DNA of 64,000 nucleotides, taken from the NCBI GenBank assembly GCA_017308475.1, contig JAFKEU010000004.1, positions 707,226 through 771,225 on the forward strand, written 5' to 3'. Each line of letters starts with the position of its first letter. The first letter of the stretch is position 1. Made by a program: the position numbers and the translations under genes. The DNA comes from Alphaproteobacteria bacterium. Lineage in GTDB: Bacteria > Pseudomonadota > Alphaproteobacteria > Micropepsales > Micropepsaceae. The notes beneath the pieces were generated by a model that was not told the origin of the DNA, ran no database searches, and saw only the letters and a program-made list of their open reading frames with translations. Positions 34,250-42,877 of this stretch are shown in pieces.

Positions 34250-36526
34250 CTAATCGAATCGTACCAGCCGCAGGCGCAAGGCGTTGGTAATCACGCTGGC
34301 CGATGACAAGGCCATGGCTGCCGCCGCAAATATTGGCGACAGCAGGATGCCAAAGGCAGGATAAAGCACCCCTGCCGCCACCGGCACGCCAATGGCGTTG
34401 TAGACAAAGGCAAAAAACAGGTTCTGCCGGATATTCCGCATGGTCGCGGCCGACAGGATGCGAGCCCGGACGATGCCGGTCAGATCGCCTTTCAACAGGG
34501 TGATGCCCGCACTTTCCATCGCCACATCGGTACCCGATCCCATGGCGATGCCGATATCCGCCGCCGCCAGGGCGGGCGCGTCATTGACCCCGTCTCCGGC
34601 CATCGCAATGGTGCGGCCCTCGGCGCGCAGCCTGGCCACGACCTGGCTTTTTTGATCCGGCAGAACATCGGCTTCGATTTCCGTGATGCCAAGCCTGCGG
34701 GCCACCGCCTCTGCCGTGGTGCGGTTGTCACCTGTCAGCATGACAATGCGCACGCCATCCTTTTGCAGGGTCTGAAGAGCTGCCGGCGTCGTCGCCTTGA
34801 CCGGGTCGGCAATGGCCAGCAGTCCGGCGGCCTTGCCGTCCACCGTGCAATAGATCACCGAAGCGCCCTCCTGCCGCAGCCTCTCGGCCTCGCCCGTCAA
34901 CTCCGACAGGTCGGCGCCGGAGAGGAAGTTGCTATTGCCCAGCCGCACATGATGGCCTTCCACCGTGCCCTGGGCGCCCTTGCCCGAGGGGGAATCGAAG
35001 TTCGTAACGGACGGATAGACGATGCCCCGCACCTTGGCTGTCGCCACGATCGCGTCTGCCAGCGGATGCTCGCTGGCCTGCTCCACCGCCGCGGCCAGCC
35101 GCAGCAGCTCGCCATCGGAACAGGCATTTGCCGTGGTTATGCCGACCACGGACGGCCTGCCCTCCGTCAGCGTGCCGGTCTTGTCCACCACCAGCGTGTC
35201 CACGCGCTCCATCCGCTCCAACGCTTCGGCGTTCTTGATCAGGACACCCGCCTGCGCGCCCCGCCCTACCCCCACCATGATCGACATGGGCGTGGCTAGG
35301 CCCAGCGCACAGGGACAGGCAATGATCAGAACGGTCACGGCTGACACAAGTCCATAGGTGAAGCGGGGCTCCGGTCCCCACACCGCCCAGCCGGCAAAGG
35401 CCACAAGCGCCACGGCAATGACGGCCGGCACGAACCAGGCGGCCACGCGGTCGGCCATGCGCTGGATGGGGGCACGGCTGCGCTGTGCCTCGGCCACCAT
35501 CTGGACGATCCGCGCCAGCATGGAATCGCGCCCCAGCTTCTCGGCCCTGATCACCAATGTGCCCGACCGGTTGATGGTGCCGCCAATGACGACGCTGCCG
35601 GTTTCCTTCGTCACCGGCATGGATTCGCCCGTTACCATGGATTCATCGACCGAGGAGCGCCCTTCCGTGACTGTGCCGTCCACGGCCAGTTTTTCGCCGG
35701 GACGCACCCGGATCAGGTCGCCTACCACCAAGGTTTCAAGAGGAACCTCCTTCTCGCCCTCGGGTGAGACGCGCCGGGCAGTCTTGGGCGCCAGGTCCAG
35801 AAGCGCGCGGATCGCGCCCGACGTGCGCTCGCGCGCCCGCAGCTCCAGCACCTGGCCCAGCAGCACCAGGACGGTGATGACCGCCGCGGCCTCGTAATAG
35901 ACATCGACCATGCCCTCGGCATTGCGAAAGGCCGGCGGAAACCGATGCGGCACCAGACTGGCGATCAGGCTGTAGCCCCATGCGGCACCTGTGCCCAGCG
36001 CAATCAGGGTGAACATGTTGAGATTGCGGCTTCTGACAGAAGCCCAGCCACGCACAAAGAAGGGCCAGCCCGCCCACAGCACCACCGGTGAGGAAAATGC
36101 CGCCTGGAGCCAGATGGAGGCATGGCCACCGACAAGCCGGTTCAGGCCCAATGCCTCGCCCAGCATGCCCAGCGCCACCACCGGAATAGCCAACACCAAT
36201 CCGACCCAGAAGCGACGGGTCATGTCGGCCAGTTCGGGATTGGTGCCGTCATCAAGGGACGCGACCGCGGGTTCCAACGCCATGCCGCAGATCGGGCAGG
36301 AGCCGGGGCCCGCCTTGCGGATCTGCGGATGCATCGGGCAGGTATAGACGGTGTCCCGATCGGCAGGCCGCGCCGGGTCTGCTGCGCGATGTCCGGCATG
36401 GTGGTTGTCCTGGTGGCTGCAATGATGTTTGCCGGCATTTCCTGCATCCGGCGTGGGATTCGCGGCGCCTTGATGATGGTCCCCGGCCTGCCGGCCACGG
36501 CAGTGGTCCTCCTTTTCATCGGTCAT
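34250..36526 (-). CDS. copA: Copper-translocating P-type ATPase (CopA, P1B type)
   Basis: This is a P1B-type ATPase of about 758 aa that exports Cu(I). The N-terminus is His-rich ([16 protein letters not shown]). A metal-binding module, [11 protein letters not shown] to [10 protein letters not shown], replaces classical CxxC HMA domains. The ion-channel motif is [10 protein letters not shown], the phosphorylation site DKTGTLTEG (near residue 450), and the hinge [11 protein letters not shown] chose the ATG at 36526 because GGAGG lies five bases upstream; the ATG at 36544 abuts the CsoR palindrome. It is divergent from csoR and convergent with apbE. Confidence 0.94.
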   Translation of the reverse strand: MTDEKEDHCRGRQAGDHHQGAANPTPDAGNAGKHHCSHQDNHHAGHRAADPARPADRDTVYTCPMHPQIRKAGPGSCPICGMALEPAVASLDDGTNPELADMTRRFWVGLVLAIPVVALGMLGEALGLNRLVGGHASIWLQAAFSSPVVLWAGWPFFVRGWASVRSRNLNMFTLIALGTGAAWGYSLIASLVPHRFPPAFRNAEGMVDVYYEAAAVITVLVLLGQVLELRARERTSGAIRALLDLAPKTARRVSPEGEKEVPLETLVVGDLIRVRPGEKLAVDGTVTEGRSSVDESMVTGESMPVTKETGSVVIGGTINRSGTLVIRAEKLGRDSMLARIVQMVAEAQRSRAPIQRMADRVAAWFVPAVIAVALVAFAGWAVWGPEPRFTYGLVSAVTVLIIACPCALGLATPMSIMVGVGRGAQAGVLIKNAEALERMERVDTLVVDKTGTLTEGRPSVVGITTANACSDGELLRLAAAVEQASEHPLADAIVATAKVRGIVYPSVTNFDSPSGKGAQGTVEGHHVRLGNSNFLSGADLSELTGEAERLRQEGASVIYCTVDGKAAGLLAIADPVKATTPAALQTLQKDGVRIVMLTGDNRTTAEAVARRLGITEIEADVLPDQKSQVVARLRAEGRTIAMAGDGVNDAPALAAADIGIAMGSGTDVAMESAGITLLKGDLTGIVRARILSAATMRNIRQNLFFAFVYNAIGVPVAAGVLYPAFGILLSPIFAAAAMALSSASVITNALRLRLVRFD

Positions 36527-36546
36527 CATCGCCTCCACTTGCATCG

Positions 36547-36565
36547 TATACCCTATAGGGGTATA
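36547..36565. promoter_or_regulatory. CsoR operator between copA and csoR
   Basis: TATACCC-TATAG-GGGTATA is a perfect 7-bp inverted repeat around a 5-bp centre, matching the G-tract palindromes recognised by CsoR-type copper repressors. It lies between the divergent ATPase gene and csoR, 8 bp before the csoR ATG, where CsoR binding could repress both. It supports copper as the signal for this island. Confidence 0.8.
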
Positions 36566-36573
36566 TAGTCTTC

Positions 36574-36849
36574 ATGCGTGAAACACTCAAGGCATCCATC
36601 CGCAAGCGCCTTGGCCGGATCGAGGGACAGGTGCGCGGCCTGTCCCGCATGGTGGATGAGGACCGCTATTGCATCGACATCGTCACCCAGATCGCCGCTG
36701 TGCGCGCTGCCCTGGGCCGCGTGGAAGACGAATTGTTGCGCGATCATGTCGGACATTGCGTGGAACACGCCATCGCGTCGGGCGACAAGACCGACCAGCG
36801 CCGCAAGATCGCGGAGCTGATGGACGTATTCAGCCGCGCCAAGCGCTAG
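36574..36849 (+). CDS. csoR: Copper-sensing repressor CsoR
   Basis: This 91-aa all-helical repressor (DUF156 family) has the Cu(I) ligand set C33, H58 and C62, spaced 25 and 4 residues apart exactly as in Mycobacterium CsoR (C36-H61-C65). This separates it from FrmR- and RcnR-type paralogues. The opening KRLGRIEGQVRGLSRMVDED is the family signature. It probably represses copA and itself, and perhaps the downstream copper genes, through the palindrome at 36547, releasing on Cu(I) binding. Confidence 0.93.
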   Translation: MRETLKASIRKRLGRIEGQVRGLSRMVDEDRYCIDIVTQIAAVRAALGRVEDELLRDHVGHCVEHAIASGDKTDQRRKIAELMDVFSRAKR

Positions 36850-36935
36850 GCATTCTTGAGGGCGATCAAGTCCGGATGCGATTTGCGGGACAACGATTCC
36901 GGGACCTTATGAAACCAGCCAGGGAGGCTTTCAGA

Positions 36936-37253
36936 ATGAAAAACCGGATTGCAGCAATCGCAGCGGCCGCGACGCTTGCGGCCATGCCTGCCTTTGCCCA
37001 GAGCAGCAGCACGCCGGATAACCAGACGCCTCAGCAGGGCGGCATGATGATGCAGGGCGGCATGCAGGGCATGGGCCCGATGATGGGGCAACACATGATG
37101 AATGTCACCGTGACGGCGGTAGACATGAAAACTGGCCTGCTGGATGCCACCGCGGGCAGCATGGCGCTCAAGCTGCATTTTCCGCCCGCCTCTCTTGCAG
37201 GCGTGAAAGCGGGTGACAAACTGTCGGTGCACCTGGCTTTCCACAGGCAATAA
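36936..37253 (+). CDS. Small Met-rich periplasmic protein, probable copper binder (CusF-like)
   Basis: This 105-aa secreted protein has a signal peptide (RIAAIAAAATLAAMPAFA, cut near 21) and a Met/Gln/Gly-rich stretch (GGMMMQGGMQGMGPMMGQH) able to bind Cu(I). A small beta domain follows (VTVTAVDMKTGLLDATAG to KAGDKLSVHLAF) that resembles the CusF-type OB fold. The start has AGGGAGG upstream. It lies between csoR and the multicopper oxidase, which fits a periplasmic copper chaperone. I do not assign a family name. Confidence 0.72.
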   Translation: MKNRIAAIAAAATLAAMPAFAQSSSTPDNQTPQQGGMMMQGGMQGMGPMMGQHMMNVTVTAVDMKTGLLDATAGSMALKLHFPPASLAGVKAGDKLSVHLAFHRQ

Positions 37254-37308
37254 CCCGCTTTGACGATACGTTCGACGTAGCGGCTCTGCCTCTTCCGTGA
37301 GTGATATA

Positions 37309-39039
37309 ATGCATTCCGTTCCGCTTGACCGCAGGCAGTTCGTCCAGGGAATTGCCGCTGCCGGACTTGCGAGCATTGCCCGCCCAGCCCACGCGGGCGA
37401 AGACATGACCGGCCGGCCGGTCCTGCACGGTCCGGTTATCGACCTGACGCTGGATGAGTTGCCGGTAAACATCACCGGACGGCAACGTATCGCCACAGTC
37501 GTCAATCATCAGCTGCCGGGCCCGATATTGCGCCTGCGCGAGGGCGAAGACGTCATCATCCGCGTCAAGAACAATTTGCGCGAAACCTCGTCGGTGCACT
37601 GGCACGGGTTGAAGCTGCCCAACCCGATGGATGGCGTGCCGGGCCTGACCTATGCCGGCATCGCGCCCGGCGAAACCTTCGTCTATCGCTTCCCGCTGAT
37701 CCAGTCGGGCACTTACTGGTATCACAGCCATAGCGGCATGCAGGAACAGACCGGTCTTTCCGGCGCGATGATCATCGATCCGGCCGCGCCCGATCCGGTG
37801 CGATACGACCGCGAATATGTCGTCCAGCTGTCGGACTGGACCGACGAGGACCCCATGACCATCGTCGCCAACCTCAAGCAGCAGGGCGACTATTACAACT
37901 ACCACCAGCGCACCCTGGGTACCTTCATCGACGACGTGCAACGCAGCGGTTTTTCCGCCACGCTGAGGGACCGCCTGATGTGGGGTGGCATGCGCATGAG
38001 CCCCACCGACATCATGGATGTCACCGGCGCCGTTTACACTTTCCTGCTGAATGGCCAGCCACCCGCCGCCAACTGGACCGCCCCATTCAAGCCTGGCGAA
38101 CGGGTGCGCCTGCGATTCATCAACAGCGCCGCCATGACCACTTTCGATGTGCGCATTCCCGGCCTGGCCATGATCGTGGTGCAGGCCGATGGCTCCAATG
38201 TCGAACCGGTCGAAGTCGAGGAATTCCGCATTGGCGTCGCCGAGACCTATGACGTGATCGTGACGCCGGGCGATGGCGCCTATGCCATCTTTGCGCAGGC
38301 GCAGGACCGCAGCGGCTATGCCCACGGCACCCTGGCATCCCGTCCGGGCGCCTTGGCCAAGGTGCCCGACATGGACCCGCCGCCTTTGCGCACCATGGCA
38401 GACATGGGCATGGCCGGCATGGACATGTCCAAGGGTGGTCATGGCGGCATGCAAATGGACGGCATGGCAGGCATGGACATGACGGGGATGGATCACGGTG
38501 ATACATCCATCAACGCCAGCGGCGTCGATCCAGCGACCCTGAAGGGTCAGCCATTCGTGGACGCAGTCGCCATGATGCCCGTCAGCCGCCAGCAGGAAGC
38601 CGGCACCGGCCTGGACGGCAATGGCCGCAAGACATTGCGCTATGGCCAGCTGCGCGCGCTGGAGGCTGCTGCCTATACGCTGGAGCCCTCACGCGATATC
38701 GCATTCCATCTGACCGGCAATATGGAGCGCTGGACCTGGGGCTTCGACGGCAAGAAATTTTCCGACGCGCCGCCCGTTCGCGTGGCGTTGGGCGAGACGG
38801 TGCGTTTCGTCCTGATAAATGACACGATGATGGAACACCCGATCCATCTGCACGGTTTCCTGTTCACGCTCGAGAACGGTCAGGGGGAAAACCAGCCCCT
38901 CAAGCATACGGTCAATGTGAAGCCCGGCGAGCGGGTGGGCTTTGTCTATACGGCCGACGCCGCGGGCCATTGGGCGTTCCACTGCCATCTTCTCTATCAC
39001 ATGGAGATGGGCATGTTCCGCACGGTGATTGTTGCATGA
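37309..39039 (+). CDS. copA: Multicopper oxidase, copper-resistance CopA/PcoA type
   Basis: This is a periplasmic multicopper oxidase of about 576 aa. A twin-arginine signal (DRRQFVQGIAAAGLASIARPAHA) fits export after folding with copper. Copper ligands appear in HWHGLKLP, YHSHSGMQEQTGLSG, HPIHLHGF and HCHLLYHMEMGM. A Met-rich loop (DMGMAGMDMSKGGHGGMQM and following) is typical of the Cu-resistance class. It oxidises Cu(I) to Cu(II). A GTG at 37297 is an alternative start. Its stop overlaps the copB ATG, so the two are coupled. It shares the name copA with the ATPase but is unrelated. Confidence 0.95.
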   Translation: MHSVPLDRRQFVQGIAAAGLASIARPAHAGEDMTGRPVLHGPVIDLTLDELPVNITGRQRIATVVNHQLPGPILRLREGEDVIIRVKNNLRETSSVHWHGLKLPNPMDGVPGLTYAGIAPGETFVYRFPLIQSGTYWYHSHSGMQEQTGLSGAMIIDPAAPDPVRYDREYVVQLSDWTDEDPMTIVANLKQQGDYYNYHQRTLGTFIDDVQRSGFSATLRDRLMWGGMRMSPTDIMDVTGAVYTFLLNGQPPAANWTAPFKPGERVRLRFINSAAMTTFDVRIPGLAMIVVQADGSNVEPVEVEEFRIGVAETYDVIVTPGDGAYAIFAQAQDRSGYAHGTLASRPGALAKVPDMDPPPLRTMADMGMAGMDMSKGGHGGMQMDGMAGMDMTGMDHGDTSINASGVDPATLKGQPFVDAVAMMPVSRQQEAGTGLDGNGRKTLRYGQLRALEAAAYTLEPSRDIAFHLTGNMERWTWGFDGKKFSDAPPVRVALGETVRFVLINDTMMEHPIHLHGFLFTLENGQGENQPLKHTVNVKPGERVGFVYTADAAGHWAFHCHLLYHMEMGMFRTVIVA

Positions 39040-39785
39040 AGCTTTTTCATCTGACATTTGCCGGGCTGGTCGCCGTCGCCGGTCCCGCTGCCGCGGCCGA
39101 CCACGGCATGGCCACGGTCTCGGAAACGGCGCCTTTCGGCGCTCCGGTTGATGATGAACATGTCTGGTATCACGTTCTGCTGGATCAGTTTGAAGGCCGG
39201 GCGGGCGCCGACACCGCGTTTCACTGGGAAGGCGAAGCCTGGGCAGGCACCGACACAAACCGCGTCTGGTTCAAGTCGGAAGGAACGGTCAATCGACAGG
39301 GTGGCGCCGAAGAAGGGCGCTACGAAATGCTCTATGACCGGCCGATCACGAGCTTTTTCGATATCCAGGGCGGCATTCGCACCGACGCCGACAGCAACGC
39401 GGGCCGCACATGGGCAGCTTTGGGTGTGGAGGGGCTGGCACCGCTATCCCTGCACGTCGCCGCCACCGGCTATGCAAGCAGCGAAGGCCATTTCGCCGGC
39501 CGGGTGGAAGGCAGCTACGAGCTTCTGCTTACCCAGCGGCTGATCCTGCAGCCGCAGATGGAAATGAATTTTTACAGCAAGGCCGATCCTCGCCGCGCCA
39601 TTGGCGCGGGGCTCTCCAGCGTCGATACCGGACTTCGCCTGCGCTACGAGATCACGCGCAAATGCGCGCCTTATGTGGGCGTGGCTTACGAACAACGCTT
39701 TGGCGCCACCGCCGCGATTGCCCGCGCGGCAGGCGACCCCACCGCCAGCCTGCGCTTCACCTTTGGCGTCCGCACCTGGTTATAA
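39036..39785 (+). CDS. copB: Copper resistance outer-membrane protein CopB
   Basis: This 249-aa outer-membrane protein has a signal peptide (LTFAGLVAVAGPAAA). CopB landmarks are WYHVLLDQFEGR, ADTAFHWEGEAWAGTDTNRVWFKSEG, and a long barrel ending VGVAYEQRFG to FTFGVRTWL. It lacks the long Met-rich N-terminal repeats of PcoB. It overlaps the oxidase gene by 4 bp (ATGA) and is the last gene of the copper operon. A weak hairpin (CGCGCC 39830-39835, GGCGCG 39843-39848) lies between it and the tRNA on the other strand. Confidence 0.92.
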   Translation: MKLFHLTFAGLVAVAGPAAAADHGMATVSETAPFGAPVDDEHVWYHVLLDQFEGRAGADTAFHWEGEAWAGTDTNRVWFKSEGTVNRQGGAEEGRYEMLYDRPITSFFDIQGGIRTDADSNAGRTWAALGVEGLAPLSLHVAATGYASSEGHFAGRVEGSYELLLTQRLILQPQMEMNFYSKADPRRAIGAGLSSVDTGLRLRYEITRKCAPYVGVAYEQRFGATAAIARAAGDPTASLRFTFGVRTWL

Positions 39786-39879
39786 AAGGACGCATGGGCC
39801 GGCTACCGGACGGTATAAGGACAGGAACCCGCGCCTAATCTTGGCGCGTGTTACAAGTCGCTGATTTCATTAAGAAACC

Positions 39880-39954
39880 TGGAGCGGGCGAGGCGAATCG
39901 AACGCCCGACCCTAACCTTGGCAAGGTTATGCTCTACCCCTGAGCTACGCCCGC
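39880..39954 (-). tRNA. tRNA-Gly (anticodon GCC)
   Basis: On the minus strand GCGGGCG pairs with CGCCCGC to form a full 7-bp acceptor stem. The D arm reads GCTCAGGGGTAGAGC, the anticodon loop TTGCCAA gives anticodon GCC, and the T loop contains GTTCGATTC. The CCA end is encoded. No integrase or repeat of its 3' end is visible nearby. Confidence 0.95.
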
Positions 39955-40078
39955 TCTCCAAGTGGACGGGGGTTATGGCCCAACCCACGCGCGGATTCAA
40001 GCAGCAATTCCTTAGGTTTCGGTTGCGCGCCGGCGCCGGCGTCGGGCAACAATGCCGCGGCACCGAAACAGGGCTGAC

Positions 40079-40948
40079 GTGGCGGAAAAAGGGCGCAATC
40101 AGGGGGCGGAAAACGGCTATCTGCTGCTGGCCCCCACCCTTCTGGTCATGGGCCTGGCCCTGGCGGCCCCCCTGGCGCTGGTCGCTATCTACAGCCTGAA
40201 AACCCAGTCCGGAATCGGCCTGTCCGATGGCTGGACCCTTGCCCGGTACGGCGAGGTGCTGGGCCGGGCCAGTTACCAGGTGCTGTTCTGGCGTTCGCTG
40301 GCGGTATCGGGGGCGGTCACGCTGGTCACCCTGGTCCTGGCCTATCCCATGGCCTATTTCGTCGCCTTCCGGGCCAGGCGCGCCAAGTTCCTCTGGCTGA
40401 TCGCGCTGACCATTCCTTTCTGGACCAGCTATCTGCTGCGCGTTTTTTCGTGGAAGATCATCCTGGGATTCGACGGGTTGATAAATTCCGGCCTCATGCG
40501 GCTGGGGCTGATCGACCACCCCCTGACCTTTCTGCTCTATAACCCCTTCGCCGTGGTCGTGACGCTGGCCCATGCCTGGGCGGCCTTTGCCATCCTTCCC
40601 ATCTATGTGAGCCTGGAAAAGATCGACCGCGCGCTGCTGGAGGCGGCGACCGACCTGGGCGATGGCCCCCTTCGCCGCTTCCTGCGCGTGACACTGCCGC
40701 TGTCGATGCCCGGGGTGATCGGCGCCGCCATCCTGATCTTCGTGCCGACGACGGGTGATTATGTTACCCCAACGCTGGTGGGCGGGCCGGCCGGCTCGAT
40801 GATCGCCAACATGATCGAGGTGCAGTTCGGCCGCATCGGCAACTGGCCGCTGGGCTCGGCGCTGGCGCTGGTCAGCATGGTCGCGGTGGCGATGGTCGCG
40901 GGCAGCTTTGTCCTTCTGGCCCGCTGGGCGGCGGCCCAGGTCCGATGA
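40079..40948 (+). CDS. potB: Spermidine/putrescine-type ABC transporter permease (PotB-like)
   Basis: This 289-aa inner-membrane permease has about six helices and the EAA loop LEEA-type motif LLEAATDLGDGPLRRFLRVTLP contacting the ATPase. It starts at GTG 40079 with AGGG upstream; an ATG at 40052 without a ribosome site would add nine residues. With potC and potA it forms an importer for polyamines or related compounds. No periplasmic binding protein is encoded in the cluster. I rate the PotB-type family as sure and the substrate as tentative. Confidence 0.87.
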   Translation: MAEKGRNQGAENGYLLLAPTLLVMGLALAAPLALVAIYSLKTQSGIGLSDGWTLARYGEVLGRASYQVLFWRSLAVSGAVTLVTLVLAYPMAYFVAFRARRAKFLWLIALTIPFWTSYLLRVFSWKIILGFDGLINSGLMRLGLIDHPLTFLLYNPFAVVVTLAHAWAAFAILPIYVSLEKIDRALLEAATDLGDGPLRRFLRVTLPLSMPGVIGAAILIFVPTTGDYVTPTLVGGPAGSMIANMIEVQFGRIGNWPLGSALALVSMVAVAMVAGSFVLLARWAAAQVR

Positions 40949-40961
40949 AAGCGGGCTGACC

Positions 40962-41753
40962 ATGCGAAAGCACGCGCTGCTGCTCTATGCCTTCGCCTAT
41001 CTGGCCTTCCTCTATGTGCCGGTGCTGGTGCTGCCCATCTTCTCCTTCAATGATTCCCAGTTCATCGCCTTTCCGCTGACCGGCTTCACCACCCGCTGGT
41101 ATGCCGCGCTGGGCGCCGACAGCGCCATGCTGCACGCCCTGGTCAACAGCCTGAAGGTGGGGACCGCCACCGCGCTTCTGTCGACGCTTCTGGGTCTTCT
41201 GGCGGCGCGGGCGGTGACGCGTTATCGCCTGCGCGGCACCGGTGCGGCGCTGGGCTTCATCTCGCTGCCGCTGTTCATTCCCGACATCGTGCTGGGCATC
41301 TCGCTGCTGCTGCTTCTGGGCGTGGCGGGCCTTCCCCTGTCGCTGGGCGCGGTGGTCCTGGGCCATCTGCTGGTCTGCGTGCCCTTTGCCCTCACCGTGC
41401 TGATCGCCCGCTTCGAGGGCTTCGACCGCGACCTGGAGGAAGCCAGCGCCGACCTGGGCGAGAATGGCTGGATGACCTTCTGGCGCGTGACATTCCCCCT
41501 GATCCTGCCGGGCATTCTGGCCAGCCTTCTTCTGGCCTTCATCACCAGTTTCGACGAATTCCTGGTGGCCTATTTCCTGTCGGGCACCGAGCCGACCCTG
41601 CCGGTCTATATCTGGGGCCAGCTGCGCTTTCCCGAGCGCCTGCCCGTGGTACTGGCACTGGGCGCAATCATCCTGACCACCTCGATCGCGCTGGTGGCAC
41701 TGGCCGAATATGTCCGAAACCTGGGCGTCAAAAGGCCCATGGTTGGCGCGTGA
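40962..41753 (+). CDS. potC: Spermidine/putrescine-type ABC transporter permease (PotC-like)
   Basis: This 263-aa permease has six predicted helices, PotC-type start LYAFAYLAFLYVPVLVLPIFSFN, and EAA motif LEEASADLGENGWMTFWRVTF. FITSFDEFLVAYFLSG is highly typical of PotC. It begins 13 bp after the potB-like gene and is followed by the ATPase gene 10 bp later. It pairs with the PotB-like protein as a heterodimer. Confidence 0.88.
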   Translation: MRKHALLLYAFAYLAFLYVPVLVLPIFSFNDSQFIAFPLTGFTTRWYAALGADSAMLHALVNSLKVGTATALLSTLLGLLAARAVTRYRLRGTGAALGFISLPLFIPDIVLGISLLLLLGVAGLPLSLGAVVLGHLLVCVPFALTVLIARFEGFDRDLEEASADLGENGWMTFWRVTFPLILPGILASLLLAFITSFDEFLVAYFLSGTEPTLPVYIWGQLRFPERLPVVLALGAIILTTSIALVALAEYVRNLGVKRPMVGA

Positions 41754-41763
41754 TGGAGTGGCG

Positions 41764-42816
41764 ATGAGCTTTCTGTCGATCAAGGCCGTCAGCAAGGCGT
41801 TCGCCGGCCCACCGGTGGTGGACAATGTCGATCTGGAGGTGCCCCAGGGCCAGTTCTTCACGCTGCTGGGACCGTCGGGCTGCGGCAAGACCACCCTGCT
41901 GCGCATGATCGCGGGCTTCGAGACGCCCGATCGCGGCACCATCTCCATCGACGGCGAGGCGATGAACGACATACCCCCGCACCTGCGCCCCACCAACATG
42001 GTGTTCCAGAACTACGCGATCTTTCCGCATCTGAACGTGTTCGACAACATCGCCTATGGCCTCAGGAAGCAGCGCCTGCCGAAAGCGGAGTTGCGCGCGC
42101 GGGTGGAGGCGATGCTGGCCACGGTGCGGCTGGAGGGCTTGGGCGGGCGCGGCGCCGGCCAGCTTTCCGGCGGGCAGCGCCAGCGCGTGGCGCTGGCCCG
42201 CGCCCTGGTGCGCCGGCCCAAGCTGCTGCTGCTGGACGAGCCGCTGGCGGCGCTGGACAAGCGGCTGCGCGAGGCGATGCAGATCGAACTGCGGGCGCTT
42301 CAGCGCCAGGTGGGCATTACCTTCCTGATGGTGACGCACGACCAGGACGAAGCCCTTTCGCTGGCCGACCAGGTGGCGGTGATGAGCAGCGGGAGAATTC
42401 TCCAGATCGCATCGCCGCGCGAGCTTTACGAGCGTCCCAACTGCCGCGAAGTGGCCGATTTCATCGGCCAGAACAATTTCTTCCACGCCACCGTCAAAAC
42501 GATCGACGCCGACAGCGTGACGGTGAACGCCGGCCTGCTGGGCGTCGTCACCCTGGCCAAAGCCAATGTGATGTGCGCGGTAGCGCCCGGCGATCGGCTG
42601 CTGCTGGCAATCCGGCCGGAGGATATCGCATTCGACGATGCGGGCCTCGCGGGCGAAATCGCCGCCGCCACCTTCCTGGGGGAAACCTCACTGTTCCAGG
42701 TTCGCGTCGCCGGGCGCAGCGACCCGGTGATAGTCAGCAACTATTTCGACCCGCCATCAAAGGCCGTACACCTGAAATTCCCGCCGCAATTCCTGATCGG
42801 CCTGCCGGAGCATTGA
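41764..42816 (+). CDS. potA: Spermidine/putrescine-type ABC transporter ATPase (PotA-like)
   Basis: This 350-aa ATPase has Walker A GPSGCGKTT, Q-loop NMVFQNYAIFPH, signature LSGGQRQRV, Walker B LLLLDEP and switch histidine VTHDQDEA. A C-terminal TOBE-type domain (about 240-345, LLAIRPEDIAF) is typical of PotA and other MalK-like importers. The ATG at 41764 has GGAGTGG upstream. Importers of this type normally need a PotD-like binding protein, which must lie elsewhere or be shared. A GC-rich hairpin (42822-42839) follows the stop. Confidence 0.9.
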   Translation: MSFLSIKAVSKAFAGPPVVDNVDLEVPQGQFFTLLGPSGCGKTTLLRMIAGFETPDRGTISIDGEAMNDIPPHLRPTNMVFQNYAIFPHLNVFDNIAYGLRKQRLPKAELRARVEAMLATVRLEGLGGRGAGQLSGGQRQRVALARALVRRPKLLLLDEPLAALDKRLREAMQIELRALQRQVGITFLMVTHDQDEALSLADQVAVMSSGRILQIASPRELYERPNCREVADFIGQNNFFHATVKTIDADSVTVNAGLLGVVTLAKANVMCAVAPGDRLLLAIRPEDIAFDDAGLAGEIAAATFLGETSLFQVRVAGRSDPVIVSNYFDPPSKAVHLKFPPQFLIGLPEH

Positions 42817-42877
42817 CGTCTGGCGCTCTTGCGGGCGCCGGGCGTAGGATAAAATCATAAAGCCAGGGGGAAACAGC

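Noticed and set aside
38398..38516. The Met/Gly/Asp repeat of the multicopper oxidase as an inserted repeat element
   Set aside because: Met-rich loops of this kind are normal in copper-resistance multicopper oxidases and stay in frame.
39880..39954. tRNA-Gly as an island attachment site for the copper or arsenic genes
   Set aside because: No integrase is nearby and I could not find a second copy of the tRNA 3' end flanking either resistance block.
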